DNA from: QFNR01 sp043842855
GTDB taxonomy: Bacteria; Pseudomonadota; Gammaproteobacteria; Burkholderiales; Neisseriaceae
Length of the DNA stretch: 64,000 nt
NCBI GenBank assembly: GCA_043842855.1
Contig: JBBPJF010000003.1
Span: 261,119 to 325,118, forward strand
Direction of reading: 5' to 3'
Shown here: piece by piece, positions 1-8,544 of the stretch
How positions within the stretch are numbered: the first letter of the stretch is position 1
Layout: the number at the start of each line of letters is the position of its first letter
The notes under the pieces: model-generated
Database searches by the model: none
Seen by the model: only the letters and a program-made list of their open reading frames with translations
Told to the model about the DNA's origin: nothing
Position numbers and translations under genes: made by a program

Positions 1-1
1 T

Positions 2-1186
2 GAAACTAGAATTAACGTAGCTCAAAATTATCAAGCTCACTCAACAGAACTTAAAACGCTTCTAGCACAGAGAGAAGCCGAAAGAAAAAGTTTATATGGC
101 AAGCAAAATCCTGACAAAGAAGAAGCACATATGCAGGATGCAATTACACAAGCAGAAGTTTCTGAAAAAGCCATTAGGCAACAATATGACATCACACGAC
201 AACAATGGCTCAATCTAAAAGCAGAGATTGACGTACTCACGCAAAGAATAGAGGCCAGGATTACACCTCTACAACAAGTAACAGTTAGATGGGAACAAGA
301 GTTAGCGCTACACCAGCTTTCAGAAGCTAATTTCTTAGCTTCCCGCTTACCTCCAAAGGAAATTGCAAGACTCAAGGAAATAGCAGATTCCCTTAATGAA
401 CGTCAAATCAGTCTGGATTCCAGGAGGACAGAAAAAATTACTCTACTCAAAAAAGAACAGTTAAAAAATTGTTCTACTTCAACTATCGAAATATTAGAAG
501 CTGAACAACTTCAAATACAGTCAGCACTGCGCCTTTGTATCCAAAACCTTGCTGAATTAAACCATAAGCTTAATTCGCATGAAAAAGCTCAGGAAGCTCT
601 AGAAATAAAAAATAAAGAAAAACAAGCCCAAGAAAGGGAATTTTCTTGTTGGGCCCAATTACATAGTTTAATCGGTTCTGCTGACGGTAAGAAGTATCGA
701 AACTTTGCTCAATCCATTACTTTTGAAAGTCTAGTTACACACGCTAATCAACAGCTACAAAGAATTACTGATCGTTATCTATTGATTCCAGCTGAGGCTC
801 GCGCTTTGGAGTTAAATATTATCGATCTTTATCAAGCAGGAGAAATCCGCTCTACAAAAAATCTTTCGGGAGGAGAAAGTTTTCTGGTTAGTCTAGCACT
901 TGCTCTAGGCTTATCCCACATGGCTAGCCAAAAAGTCAGAATAGATTCCCTATTCTTAGACGAAGGCTTTGGTACCTTAGATGAGGAAACCCTTGATACA
1001 GCTTTAGAAGCTCTTACAAGCCTGCACCAGGAGGGTAAATGTATTGGTATTATTTCCCATGTGCCCATGCTAAAGGAAAGACTCAGTCTGCAAATTCAGG
1101 TTCTCCCGAGTAGTGCAGGCAGAAGTCGGCTCGTGGGTCCTGGCTGCTCGCCTGGACTCCCAGCCGCTCTAACCTACAGTATCTAG
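2..1186 (+). CDS. sbcC: SbcC exonuclease subunit, C-terminal part (5' end off window)
   Basis: Rad50-like ATPase that works with SbcD to open hairpins and trim DNA ends. The frame is open from base 2 to the stop at 1184-1186, so the gene starts left of the window and the ATG at 131 is internal. About 390 residues are visible: a Gln/Glu/Lys-rich coiled coil up to about base 640, then the C-terminal ATPase lobe with signature LSGGES (863-880), Walker B LFLDEG (950-967) and the H-loop histidine in IISHV (1049-1063). The zinc-hook Cys pair is not visible and would lie upstream. The last four bases overlap the convergent transporter gene. Family call is secure. Confidence 0.93.
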   Translation, partial: ETRINVAQNYQAHSTELKTLLAQREAERKSLYGKQNPDKEEAHMQDAITQAEVSEKAIRQQYDITRQQWLNLKAEIDVLTQRIEARITPLQQVTVRWEQELALHQLSEANFLASRLPPKEIARLKEIADSLNERQISLDSRRTEKITLLKKEQLKNCSTSTIEILEAEQLQIQSALRLCIQNLAELNHKLNSHEKAQEALEIKNKEKQAQEREFSCWAQLHSLIGSADGKKYRNFAQSITFESLVTHANQQLQRITDRYLLIPAEARALELNIIDLYQAGEIRSTKNLSGGESFLVSLALALGLSHMASQKVRIDSLFLDEGFGTLDEETLDTALEALTSLHQEGKCIGIISHVPMLKERLSLQIQVLPSSAGRSRLVGPGCSPGLPAALTYSI

Positions 1187-2535
1187 CCTATCACTTGATT
1201 ACGCTGACGAAGAACATAATTCCCAGCTAATAAAAGTCCTAGCGCCAACATTATAGTCATTAAAGCGAATACACCATAGGATTCTCTATACGAGAGCCCC
1301 GCCAATCCTGCAGCTGCAAATACCCCTAAGGCTCCCCCCAATTGCAACATCATCCTCGATAATGAACTAGTATCTGCGTAAATTTCTTTAGAAGCCCACT
1401 CCAAAGGCGCAGATAATACTGCAATTGATGCCACCCCAATACCTAATCCACGGATTAAAAAGGCTAAACTTTCAATCCATAGGCTATGTACACTTAAAGT
1501 GAGTAAAAATGTTGCTACACCAGCTATTAGTAAGCCCATTGGAATTAGTAATAAAGAGTTAACCTGCCTAATACTTTCCCTTTTCATATAACTTCTAGAA
1601 ATAAGCGTGCCAACGCCCTGAATGCATAACATAACCCCTATGAAATTAAGCGATTGCTGTGCATCTAGCTGACTTCTCACTGTCGGATATAGCACTAAAA
1701 AACCAAAAAATATAATTCCCACTATAAAGGAAGAAAGGATAGCTATGCTATAGCCAAGGGAGCGAAACCCTTTTAATTGAATGGCAGAATTTTTCTGATA
1801 GTACAGCTGCCAAATACCTCCTACAAGCAGCATAGCACTTAAACCGAACACCAAAAGGTAGCTTAAAGAACTGTGGATGAAAAATTTACCTTCCTTAAGT
1901 AAGTAAAGTATTGCGGTATACCCTAAACAAACCAAAACTAAACCTGTCAATCGATAACTTTTTCCGGTGGCTAACTCTGATCTTGGTATATATGGATAGC
2001 CGAGTAGAATCGTGAATAAGATAATGGGTAAGTTAAGGAGAAATAACGCCTGCCAGGAAAAATGAGTAGAAATTAAAGCACCGAACAGAGGGGCAATAGC
2101 AGGGATAAAAGCAGCAGGGATCCCTACATAGGACATAATCATCCGTAAGTTCTCCTTACCGAAAGCGTTCACCAAAATAATTTGTACCAAAGGTACTAAT
2201 AATCCAGCGCCCAAACCCTGAAGTAAGCGAGCTATTACTAAAACTGAAAAATAGGGACTAGAAAAACCACCAATCAGGGAACCTAAGGCAAAAATAATTA
2301 GAGCACCAACCCATGTCCTAAGCACCCCACAGCAGTTAGAAATCATAGGCACGATCGGTATCATCACCGCCATACCCATAAGATAAGCTGTCATCACCCA
2401 AGAAATCTCATTAGACTGCAGCGAAAAAGAATGGGCCATATCTCCCAGCACCACTGTTACCACCGTCGTATCCAGCAGGGGCAAAATACTGGTTAAGACA
2501 CAAGTAAAAATAACAAGCTTCTCCTTAGTTTTCAT
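1183..2535 (-). CDS. MFS drug exporter, DHA2 (EmrB/QacA)-like
   Basis: Predicted inner-membrane proton-driven exporter of 450 residues with 12 or more hydrophobic segments. The N-terminal LLDTTVV stretch in TM1 and the GLGAGLLVP stretch (motif C-like) are typical of DHA2 multidrug exporters. The loop 2-3 motif A, usually GxLaDrxGrk, is degenerate here (PMISNCCGVL), so activity or coupling may differ from the family norm. ATG start with AAAGGA about 5 bases upstream. The gene is convergent with sbcC, overlapping it by 4 bp. Substrate cannot be told from sequence. Confidence 0.82.
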   Translation of the reverse strand: MKTKEKLVIFTCVLTSILPLLDTTVVTVVLGDMAHSFSLQSNEISWVMTAYLMGMAVMIPIVPMISNCCGVLRTWVGALIIFALGSLIGGFSSPYFSVLVIARLLQGLGAGLLVPLVQIILVNAFGKENLRMIMSYVGIPAAFIPAIAPLFGALISTHFSWQALFLLNLPIILFTILLGYPYIPRSELATGKSYRLTGLVLVCLGYTAILYLLKEGKFFIHSSLSYLLVFGLSAMLLVGGIWQLYYQKNSAIQLKGFRSLGYSIAILSSFIVGIIFFGFLVLYPTVRSQLDAQQSLNFIGVMLCIQGVGTLISRSYMKRESIRQVNSLLLIPMGLLIAGVATFLLTLSVHSLWIESLAFLIRGLGIGVASIAVLSAPLEWASKEIYADTSSLSRMMLQLGGALGVFAAAGLAGLSYRESYGVFALMTIMLALGLLLAGNYVLRQRNQVIG

Positions 2536-2724
2536 CTTGATCCTTTATTTCTTAAGTCCTTATACAAAACTCTAAGCCTCTCTAATTTTCAAGAGATAAT
2601 TAACTACCCTGCGCCTCAAGCCCAGTAAATGGATAGGCTCATATCCAATAAGAATAGAAATACTTAGCAGAGAGTTCCACTACCCCTATTGAAAAACTAC
2701 CACATTCATACCAACATAAATCTC

Positions 2725-2931
2725 TTACCTCAAAGCAATAGAGGGTACCATCTTAGATATAGGAGTCAGCTTTCTGTTAGAACTAAATTTATCAAACTCT
2801 TTGACTAAGACGTCAGCTGTAACGCATATGTAGCCAGCATAAATTATTTTCTGAAAACCATAAGCCACAAGTCCCCTAGCTAGACCAACGCTAGTATAGC
2901 GAAACTCATTAAAGGGTGTTAGGAAAAAAGA
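2725..2931 (-). pseudogene. Unidentified gene fragment truncated by an IS605-like end
   Basis: An open frame of about 65 codons on the minus strand ends at TAA (2725-2727), runs up to the repeat end at 2932 and has no start codon at its beginning. The product has a hydrophobic middle (LARGLVAYGFQKIIYAGYI) and a basic tail. I do not recognise the family. Because the frame passes straight into the mobile-element-like end at 2932, the simplest reading is a 3' gene remnant cut by that insertion. Bases 2536-2724, between this fragment and the MFS gene, show nothing I can name. Confidence 0.35.
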
Positions 2932-3039
2932 TTGACGTCCCTCTTCCCTAAAGAAGGGAGGTGGCTACAGTGCCTAGCGATTAACTGCTAAGATCACACA
3001 GGCTAGCTGGGCATACCGTACCCTTAGTATCAAGCGCTT
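2932..3039 (-). repeat. IS200/IS605-like right end, copy a (omega-RNA-like)
   Basis: Read on the minus strand this holds, in order, a short hairpin (GGGTACGGTATGCCC), the segment CCAGCTAGCCTGTG, a stem-loop (GTGATCTTAGCA...GCTAGGCAC), a G/C hairpin (CTCCCTTCTTTAGGGAAGAG) and the terminal GGGACGTCAA. This is the usual layout of IS605-family right ends, where the 3' part of the TnpB guide RNA lies. Copy d at 5758-5861 shares the same blocks in the same order. No tnpA or tnpB lies nearby, so this is a solo end or relic. Confidence 0.6.
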
Positions 3040-3305
3040 CTATCTGATTGGTGTGATAGTGTAATCAACTGAATACAGGTTGAACAACAAAATCTACGCT
3101 TTATCCATCCATCCTAGATGATGAAGTTTGGTGACAGGCATCCATAAGGGGGAAGCTCAAGTTATTCTTAAGCGAAAGTTCTTACCGCAATTTTGAGTTA
3201 ACTGAGGCCTGTTTGGAAAAGCGAGAGAAGACAAAGTCAATACTCCGTGTTTACTTTCCTTGGGTATTAAAGTTTAGATAGATTTCCAATAATCTCTTTT
3301 TTAAC

Positions 3306-3512
3306 TTATTGGCTTTGAAAAGTATTTCCCTCTTGATCTTCTATTTCTAGTTGCCCATTTGTGGAAATATAATCGATATGGTTACTAATTCCCTTTAGGC
3401 CCTTCGAATTTCCATATTGTCTGGGTATTTTAATCATGACTTGAGGATGGTTGTTAGCAGCAGAAGTAAGGTTTCCGAGACCATATCCTTTTCTGAGAGG
3501 AGGAACTGACAA
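3306..3512 (-). pseudogene. Relaxase-like N-terminal fragment
   Basis: A 68-codon frame. Residues from about 25 on (VMIKIPRQ, then SNHIDYISTNGQLEIEDQEG) resemble the N-terminus of conjugative relaxases, where a VMVK strand is followed by a HLDYISRNGKLELED-type motif. The catalytic tyrosine and the HxH metal site of a full relaxase are missing, and the frame stops at once, so this is a remnant rather than a working gene. It fits with the conjugation genes near 62 kb, though nothing proves they come from one element. The similarity is recalled, not searched. Confidence 0.45.
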
Positions 3513-3616
3513 GGTATGCTTTTCTCTATAGAGCGGGTGAAAAATAGTTCATCAATTGATTTTTGTATACTTATTGAATCTTCTCCATCTTCCTATATTC
3601 GAACCACCAAATAGGA

Positions 3617-3720
3617 AAAGCACGCGCTAACGTGCTTTCACTTAATGTCCGCCGAAGTGTCTTGGCAATAAACTGCTACACCGTAGGAAGCCCCTCACTT
3701 TAGGGAGGGGTGGATGTCAA
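3617..3720 (+). repeat. IS200/IS605-like right end, copy b (omega-RNA-like)
   Basis: Begins with a perfect 8-bp stem (AAAGCACG, loop CGCTAA, CGTGCTTT). Then comes a stem-loop around GTGTCTTGGCA...TGCTACAC, the block CCGTAGGAAG, the hairpin CCCCTCACTTTAGGGAGGGG, and the terminus TGGATGTCAA. This is the clearest of the four copies and the closest to IS605-family right ends. It ends 31 bases before the stop codon of the convergent lipoprotein gene. No transposase or TnpB frame accompanies it. Confidence 0.65.
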
Positions 3721-3751
3721 TTTCCATTAATCTCTTTGGTTACCGTAGGTG

Positions 3752-4648
3752 TTATTTAATACTTCTACCTAATGCATACATACCATCGATAAGACATGAA
3801 GCTCTCTCAATATTTTCACTGGCTTGGTATTCTTTAGCACATTCTTTTTTAAGTGCCTCACGCTTTTTCTTTACCCAATCAGAGCTGTAAATATTTTCTT
3901 TATTGAGTAATTTGGCTCTTTTGAGAACTTCTGCTTGAATGCGATTTACTTGTCCGTACAGACAATTTCCGATTTCTAAGAAGTTGTCACCAGCTTTTTT
4001 AATACATCTGTCATCAATGTTATCTTCTTCGTAAAAAGGAGGTTTGAAAAAATCTTCATTTTTTTCTATTTGATCGGCTTCTGATAGGTTATCACTTTCC
4101 TTTTCAGCATTATTTTTTTCTATGTCAGTAGATTTAGTTGTGTTACCAACTTTTTTTTCAGCGTTTCCCATACTTCTACCTAATGCATACGTCCCATTAG
4201 TAAGACACACAGCTATCTGAAAATATCCACTTTGGCCTTGATCTTTGAATTGTTTCATACATTTTTTGTTAATTACTTCCTCCTTTTTGGCTAACCAACT
4301 GGAAGTATAAACATTTTCTTTATTGAGTAATTTGGCTTTTTTGAGAATTTCCTTTTCAATTTTAGGTAGTTGGTCGTATGTACAATTTCTCATTTCGACA
4401 AAATCTGTATCAGCTTCTTCAAAACATTTTTTATCAAGCTTATCTGTTCTATAAAAAGGATTTTTGAAATAATCTTCATTTTTTTCTATTTGAGTGGGTT
4501 TTGATAGGTTAGCACTTTCCTTTTCAGCATTATTTTTTTCTATATGAGTGGATCTAGTTGTGTTACTAACTTTTTTTTCAGCGTTTCCCATATCACCACA
4601 AGCAACAAGGGCTAAAAAACTTAAGATATATAGTAGATGTTTCTTCAT
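3752..4648 (-). CDS. Lipoprotein with two tandem Cys-rich repeats
   Basis: Family not recognised. 298 residues with a signal peptide and lipobox (LVAC, Cys17). The mature part is two copies of one unit of about 140 residues. Each copy runs from a Lys/Glu/Asn-rich linker starting MGNAEKKV, through a ~95-residue domain with four spaced cysteines, to YALGRS. Copy 2 joins directly to the YALGRS end of copy 1 with no signal peptide between. The cysteine spacing is loosely like LprI/DUF1311 proteins, but I would not assign that. ATG start with AGAAGGAAAG upstream. The single-unit paralogue at 4931-5383 is the likely parent form. Confidence 0.75.
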   Translation of the reverse strand: MKKHLLYILSFLALVACGDMGNAEKKVSNTTRSTHIEKNNAEKESANLSKPTQIEKNEDYFKNPFYRTDKLDKKCFEEADTDFVEMRNCTYDQLPKIEKEILKKAKLLNKENVYTSSWLAKKEEVINKKCMKQFKDQGQSGYFQIAVCLTNGTYALGRSMGNAEKKVGNTTKSTDIEKNNAEKESDNLSEADQIEKNEDFFKPPFYEEDNIDDRCIKKAGDNFLEIGNCLYGQVNRIQAEVLKRAKLLNKENIYSSDWVKKKREALKKECAKEYQASENIERASCLIDGMYALGRSIK

Positions 4649-4742
4649 TTCTTTCCTTCTAAATCTAAGTTAAGTCAAGTTCTTCTTTGGTTGCCACATC
4701 TCGTCTTAGATTGTCTCTAAATGATTTGTCAGACTTCTGCTC

Positions 4743-4812
4743 AATGTCCCCCAGAGGGTATTCCTACGGTGCTTAGCAGCTTCTTGCTAAGACACTAACA
4801 TAGCCTTACGGC
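4743..4812 (-). repeat. IS200/IS605-like right end, copy c, eroded
   Basis: On the minus strand: GCCGTAAGGC, then the stem-loop GTGTCTTAGCA...TGCTAAGCAC, the block CCGTAGGAA and a shortened terminus ACCCTCTGGGGGACATTGA. The blocks match copy b closely, but the last G/C hairpin has lost its left arm. It lies between the two related lipoprotein genes. Confidence 0.5.
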
Positions 4813-4930
4813 GATTATCGATAAAGATTTATACCAACGATCACTATTATAGTTTGATGTTAGCCCTAGGATTGCTTAGATTAATGCAATTAGTATCAAT
4901 CCAAGCAATCTTTTCGGTTATCTGTAGATG

Positions 4931-5383
4931 TTATTTAATACTTTTACCCAATGCGTACATACCATTGCTAAGACATACAGCAATATTAATATCTCCAATT
5001 TGGCCTTGATTTTGGTATTTTTTAGTACATTTTCTGTCAATTACTTTCTTCTTTTTAGCTATCCAGCTGGAAGTATAAACATTTTCTTTATTAAGTAGTT
5101 TGGCTTTTTTGAGAATTTCTGCTTCAATCCGAGGTATTTGTTCGTATGAACAATCTCTCATTTCGACCAAATCTCTACCAGTTTCTTCGTCAAAATCTTT
5201 ACTAGCTTCGTCAATACATTTGTCATAAATAGCATCTGCTGGGTAATAACGATTTTTGAAATAATCTTTACTTTTTCCTATGTGAGTAGATTTGGTTGTA
5301 CTATTAATTCTTTTTTCAGCGTTTCCTAAATTACCACAAGTAATAAGAGCTAAAAAACTTAAGATATGTATATATTTTTTCAT
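4931..5383 (-). CDS. Lipoprotein, single-unit paralogue of the repeat lipoprotein
   Basis: 150 residues with signal peptide and lipobox (LITC, Cys17), followed by one copy of the unit doubled in the gene at 3752-4648: GNAEKR, then YFKNRYYPAD, four cysteines, KKAKLLNKENVYTSSW and YALGKS. ATG start with AAAAGGAAA upstream. The 3' flank (GTTATTTAATACTT and adjoining bases) is shared with the larger gene, so the duplication included the downstream region. Probably anchored in the outer membrane; function unknown. The flanking bases 5384-5757 hold no gene I can support. Confidence 0.75.
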   Translation of the reverse strand: MKKYIHILSFLALITCGNLGNAEKRINSTTKSTHIGKSKDYFKNRYYPADAIYDKCIDEASKDFDEETGRDLVEMRDCSYEQIPRIEAEILKKAKLLNKENVYTSSWIAKKKKVIDRKCTKKYQNQGQIGDINIAVCLSNGMYALGKSIK

Positions 5384-5757
5384 TTTTTTCCTTTTGAATT
5401 TAATTCAAGTAAAGCTAAGTAAATATTTTCTTCATTGGTCATTTTTTTCTTACGCCATCTCTAACTCCTTATCAAGATTTTTTAGACTATATGCCTACAG
5501 TACTAAATTTGTATGTTTGTATGTCATTAATAATTTGAGCATCACTTGTCTTCGATATCTTAGATCAGGCTGGGGCGAATGGGCAGACACTTGAACTAGA
5601 AACTGGGATGTAATAGAGGGGACGGCTAGCAAAGGCTGATTCTACGAATATGAATCATACTTATCCAGTTTGTCTACCTATATTCAAAAACTATAGAAAG
5701 ACTCAAGGTAACTTTAACACTGTATGCAGTGTAAATATACTAACCATGTGGATTAAA

Positions 5758-5861
5758 TAGGGGCGCTTGCTTATACTATCCAGTTAGCCTGTGAAGTGCT
5801 CCTAGCAGTCCATTGCTAAGCACTGCAGCAAGTCTCTCTCTTTAGGAAGGGATGGACATCA
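5758..5861 (+). repeat. IS200/IS605-like right end, copy d, ending at the rnz stop
   Basis: Same block order as copy a: GGGCGCTTG, CCAGTTAGCCTGTG, a stem-loop (AGTGCTCCTAGCA...TGCTAAGCACT), the hairpin CTCTCTCTTTAGGAAGGGA and the terminus TGGACATCAA. Its last three bases are the complement of the rnz stop codon (TGA). An insertion here therefore seems to have supplied or preserved the stop. No transposase is present. Confidence 0.6.
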
Positions 5862-6704
5862 AACCTCAAATTCTAAAAAGTCATCAGCAAGATCAGTATT
5901 GCTTAACTCTTCTCGTGCCTCTTGCAGTAAAGCTTCTCTCTGTAGTCTACTACTGTAACGTGATGATAAATGCGTTAGGAGCAGACGTTTTACACCAGCC
6001 TTCTTAGCCATTTGTGCTGCTTCTCGAGCTGTAGAATGACCATATTTTTTTGCTAGTTCAGCTAAGTCATCTCTAAAAGTTGCTTCGTGAATAACCAGAT
6101 CTGCATTCTGAGCTGCCAATAACTCATTCGCATTCGGCTGTGTATCACCAAAAATAGTGACTATCTTCTTTTTACTAGGACTAGTTTCCAAGCTTATATG
6201 CTCTTTTGCATCCATTTGTTTTTCACACTTAGTTGCAGTAATTGCTAACTCTTCTACTCGATAGGCAAAGGATGGACACCGATGAAGCATCTCATAAGCA
6301 TACACCTGCTTTGTATTCTCTTGGTAGATCAATTGATTAGTACTATGTTCTTTAATCTCTAAAGAAAAAGCTAGTGTGGTATAAGTGGCCTTAAGGTTAA
6401 ACCTAATCCATTCACCTATGCCTTCCGGTCCAAAGATCATCAGTGTTTTTCTGCGTTTCTTTACCGACATACCAAATAAAAGGGCTAATAGCCCAAGCAC
6501 ATGATCTGCATGTAAATGTGTAATGAAGATTTTACTTATACTGTCAATATTCGATTCCCCTAGCTGTAAGTAATGGTATGTTCTCTCACCACAATCAAAC
6601 AACCAACTATCAGCTCTTGGTGAAGACCATCGTAATAAAAGGGCACTTGTATTACGGGCTTTAGTAGTGGTCCCCGCAGCTGTGCCCAAAAATAATAGTT
6701 TCAT
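5859..6704 (-). CDS. rnz: Ribonuclease Z
   Basis: Metallo-beta-lactamase-fold endonuclease that matures tRNA 3' ends. 281 residues, a little short of the usual ~305. The zinc motif is HLHADH at residues 63-68 (the family often has HLHGDH). Further metal ligands lie in the FGDT and HEATF segments and the C-terminal LLLTHLSSRY. ATG start with a modest upstream purine stretch. The stop codon is shared with the terminus of repeat copy d, so the extreme C-terminus may have been trimmed or altered. Stands alone, divergent from the transporter gene. Confidence 0.9.
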   Translation of the reverse strand: MKLLFLGTAAGTTTKARNTSALLLRWSSPRADSWLFDCGERTYHYLQLGESNIDSISKIFITHLHADHVLGLLALLFGMSVKKRRKTLMIFGPEGIGEWIRFNLKATYTTLAFSLEIKEHSTNQLIYQENTKQVYAYEMLHRCPSFAYRVEELAITATKCEKQMDAKEHISLETSPSKKKIVTIFGDTQPNANELLAAQNADLVIHEATFRDDLAELAKKYGHSTAREAAQMAKKAGVKRLLLTHLSSRYSSRLQREALLQEAREELSNTDLADDFLEFEV

Positions 6705-6833
6705 TTTGTATGTTTAATTTCCTTTCAAGTATGGCTTGCGTTATGTCCTCAGCCTTATCCATTAAAACTTTACAATCTTAAGCAACTGCCCTTCACTCAT
6801 GTAGTATTTAACTCAAAGAAAGGATGCTAATTT

Positions 6834-8186
6834 ATGAATTACTTGTTACTCTTTCTATTTTACCTGGTCTTATTTTCCACTTGGCGATGGATGCCTAAAC
6901 ACTGGCAACTCTCTTCTCAAGTACTGAGTCAACTATTAATCGGTGTCATTTTAGGGCTTTGCTTTCGTCTAATACCGACTGAACCCCTACCCAGCCATCT
7001 ACGCGCCTGGATAGATCTTATAGGCCAAGGCTATATTATCTTATTGCAAATGATAGTAATGCCATTCATCTTTATTAGTATCCTCTCAGCCATTATCCAA
7101 TTACACCAGGTTCATTCTCTTGGAAAAATAGCTTTTATTACCCTTAGCTTGTTGTTAGGAACCACTGCAATTGCTGCTTGTATTGGAATTAGTTATGCAC
7201 TGCTTTTTCAGCTTAACTTTCCTCAACCCTTGTCTCATATATCAGCTCCTACCTTTTCATTAGCTTCAATGCAACCTTCACTAGAACAGCTTAAACCCTT
7301 AAATTCCCCAATGTGGTTATTGAACCTTCTACCCAAAAATCCTTTTCTTGATTTAGCAGGTGTGCGGCCTACCTCTATTATCAGTACGGTTATTTTTTCT
7401 AGTCTACTAGGGTGGGCCGCAATTAAAGTTAGAGAGACTCAACCAAAGCAGGGAAAGAAATTATTTTGGCTTATTAAAGTGCTTCAAATTTGGGTGATGA
7501 AGCTAGTCCGGCTCATTTTACAATTTTCGCCTTATGGAGTAATGGCTCTAATGGTATCCATCATGCTACAGGTAGAACTTGAAGCCATCCATCAATTGGG
7601 ACGTTTCATAATCGCTTCTTACTTGGCTATTTTTACAGTATTCATTATGCATTACTTATTACTTGGTTTGGTTAAAGTTTCTCCTCTCAACTTTCTGAAA
7701 AAAACCGGATCCTTACTTTTATTTGCTTTTGGTAGTCGATCCAGCGCCGCTTGTGTTCCAATGAATATTGAAGTGCAAACACGCGCTCTAGGAATTCCTC
7801 CCTCTATAGCTACTTTTGTAGCCACCTTTGGTACTACTATCGGCCAAAACGGCTGTGCGGGCCTTTACCCCGCTATGCTAGCTACCATGGTGGCTCCAAC
7901 TGTCGGCATATCACCTGTGGATCCCAGCTGGTTGGTTGCATTGGTGTTCACTGTAACCCTTGGTTCGATAGGTGTAGCCGGTGTGGGCGGTGGTGCTATT
8001 TTTGCCGCACTCATTGTATTCAGCGCATTGCAACTCCCACTTACTAGCCTGCCTATCCTGATTGCTATAGAACCCTTAATAGATATGGGGAGAACTGCCC
8101 TCAACGTTAATGGTACTTTAGTCGTAGGAATGCTAACCTCTAAAATACTACCCCTTATTAATCCTACATTCTCTAAGAAAAATTAA
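6834..8186 (+). CDS. tcyP: L-cystine:cation symporter, TcyP/YdjN type
   Basis: Dicarboxylate/amino acid:cation symporter fold, 450 residues, multi-pass inner membrane. The core carries SSAACVPMNIE, TFGTTIGQNGCAG and the GVAGVGGGA loop. The GQNGCAG form is what separates cystine carriers of the TcyP/YdjN type from glutamate carriers, as I recall the family. AAAGGA lies upstream of the ATG. Cystine import would feed the thiol pathways seen elsewhere in the window (cysteine synthase, GshA). Exact substrate is inferred. Confidence 0.8.
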   Translation: MNYLLLFLFYLVLFSTWRWMPKHWQLSSQVLSQLLIGVILGLCFRLIPTEPLPSHLRAWIDLIGQGYIILLQMIVMPFIFISILSAIIQLHQVHSLGKIAFITLSLLLGTTAIAACIGISYALLFQLNFPQPLSHISAPTFSLASMQPSLEQLKPLNSPMWLLNLLPKNPFLDLAGVRPTSIISTVIFSSLLGWAAIKVRETQPKQGKKLFWLIKVLQIWVMKLVRLILQFSPYGVMALMVSIMLQVELEAIHQLGRFIIASYLAIFTVFIMHYLLLGLVKVSPLNFLKKTGSLLLFAFGSRSSAACVPMNIEVQTRALGIPPSIATFVATFGTTIGQNGCAGLYPAMLATMVAPTVGISPVDPSWLVALVFTVTLGSIGVAGVGGGAIFAALIVFSALQLPLTSLPILIAIEPLIDMGRTALNVNGTLVVGMLTSKILPLINPTFSKKN

Positions 8187-8396
8187 ATACAGCAACCAAA
8201 CCGCTAAATGGATAGATAGTTTTAAAACAACAACGGGAAACAACTTGCCTTTCATTGTGCCACCGAATAAAAGCATCAGCTCTCTTTTTTAAAGCTATCC
8301 ACCAATTATGCTAACTCTTCTAGACACTAATTAACTACTCTATTTTTTACGCTACTTTTGCCTCAAAAAGCCCTACCTAATCTCTAATGATTCGGG

Positions 8397-8402
8397 TATA
8401 AT
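8397..8402 (+). promoter_or_regulatory. -10 element of the tRNA-Lys(CTT) gene
   Basis: A perfect TATAAT ends 13 bases before the mature tRNA 5' end. No good -35 hexamer lies 16-18 bases upstream, so only the -10 is claimed. The rest of the 8187-8415 spacer shows nothing else. Confidence 0.45.
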
Positions 8403-8415
8403 CCCTCACTCAGTT

Positions 8416-8491
8416 GGGTTGGTAGCTCAGTTGGTAGAGCAGTGGACTCTTAATCCATTGGTCCAGGGTTCGAGCCCCTGCCGGCCCACCA
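8416..8491 (+). tRNA. tRNA-Lys(CTT)
   Basis: 76 bases with encoded CCA. Acceptor GGGTTGG pairs with CCGGCCC (two G-T pairs). Anticodon stem GTGGA/TCCAT encloses loop CTCTTAA, anticodon CTT, reading AAG. T arm CAGGG-TTCGAGC-CCCTG. Confidence 0.97.
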
Positions 8492-8544
8492 TTCTTTTTG
8501 AAAAATATTTTGCACCATTCAACTGACATGCCTTGCTTCCACGG

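Noticed and set aside
37..375. 112-codon minus-strand frame opposite sbcC
   Set aside because: Antisense shadow of the SbcC coiled coil; Ser/Cys-rich composition and no ribosome site.
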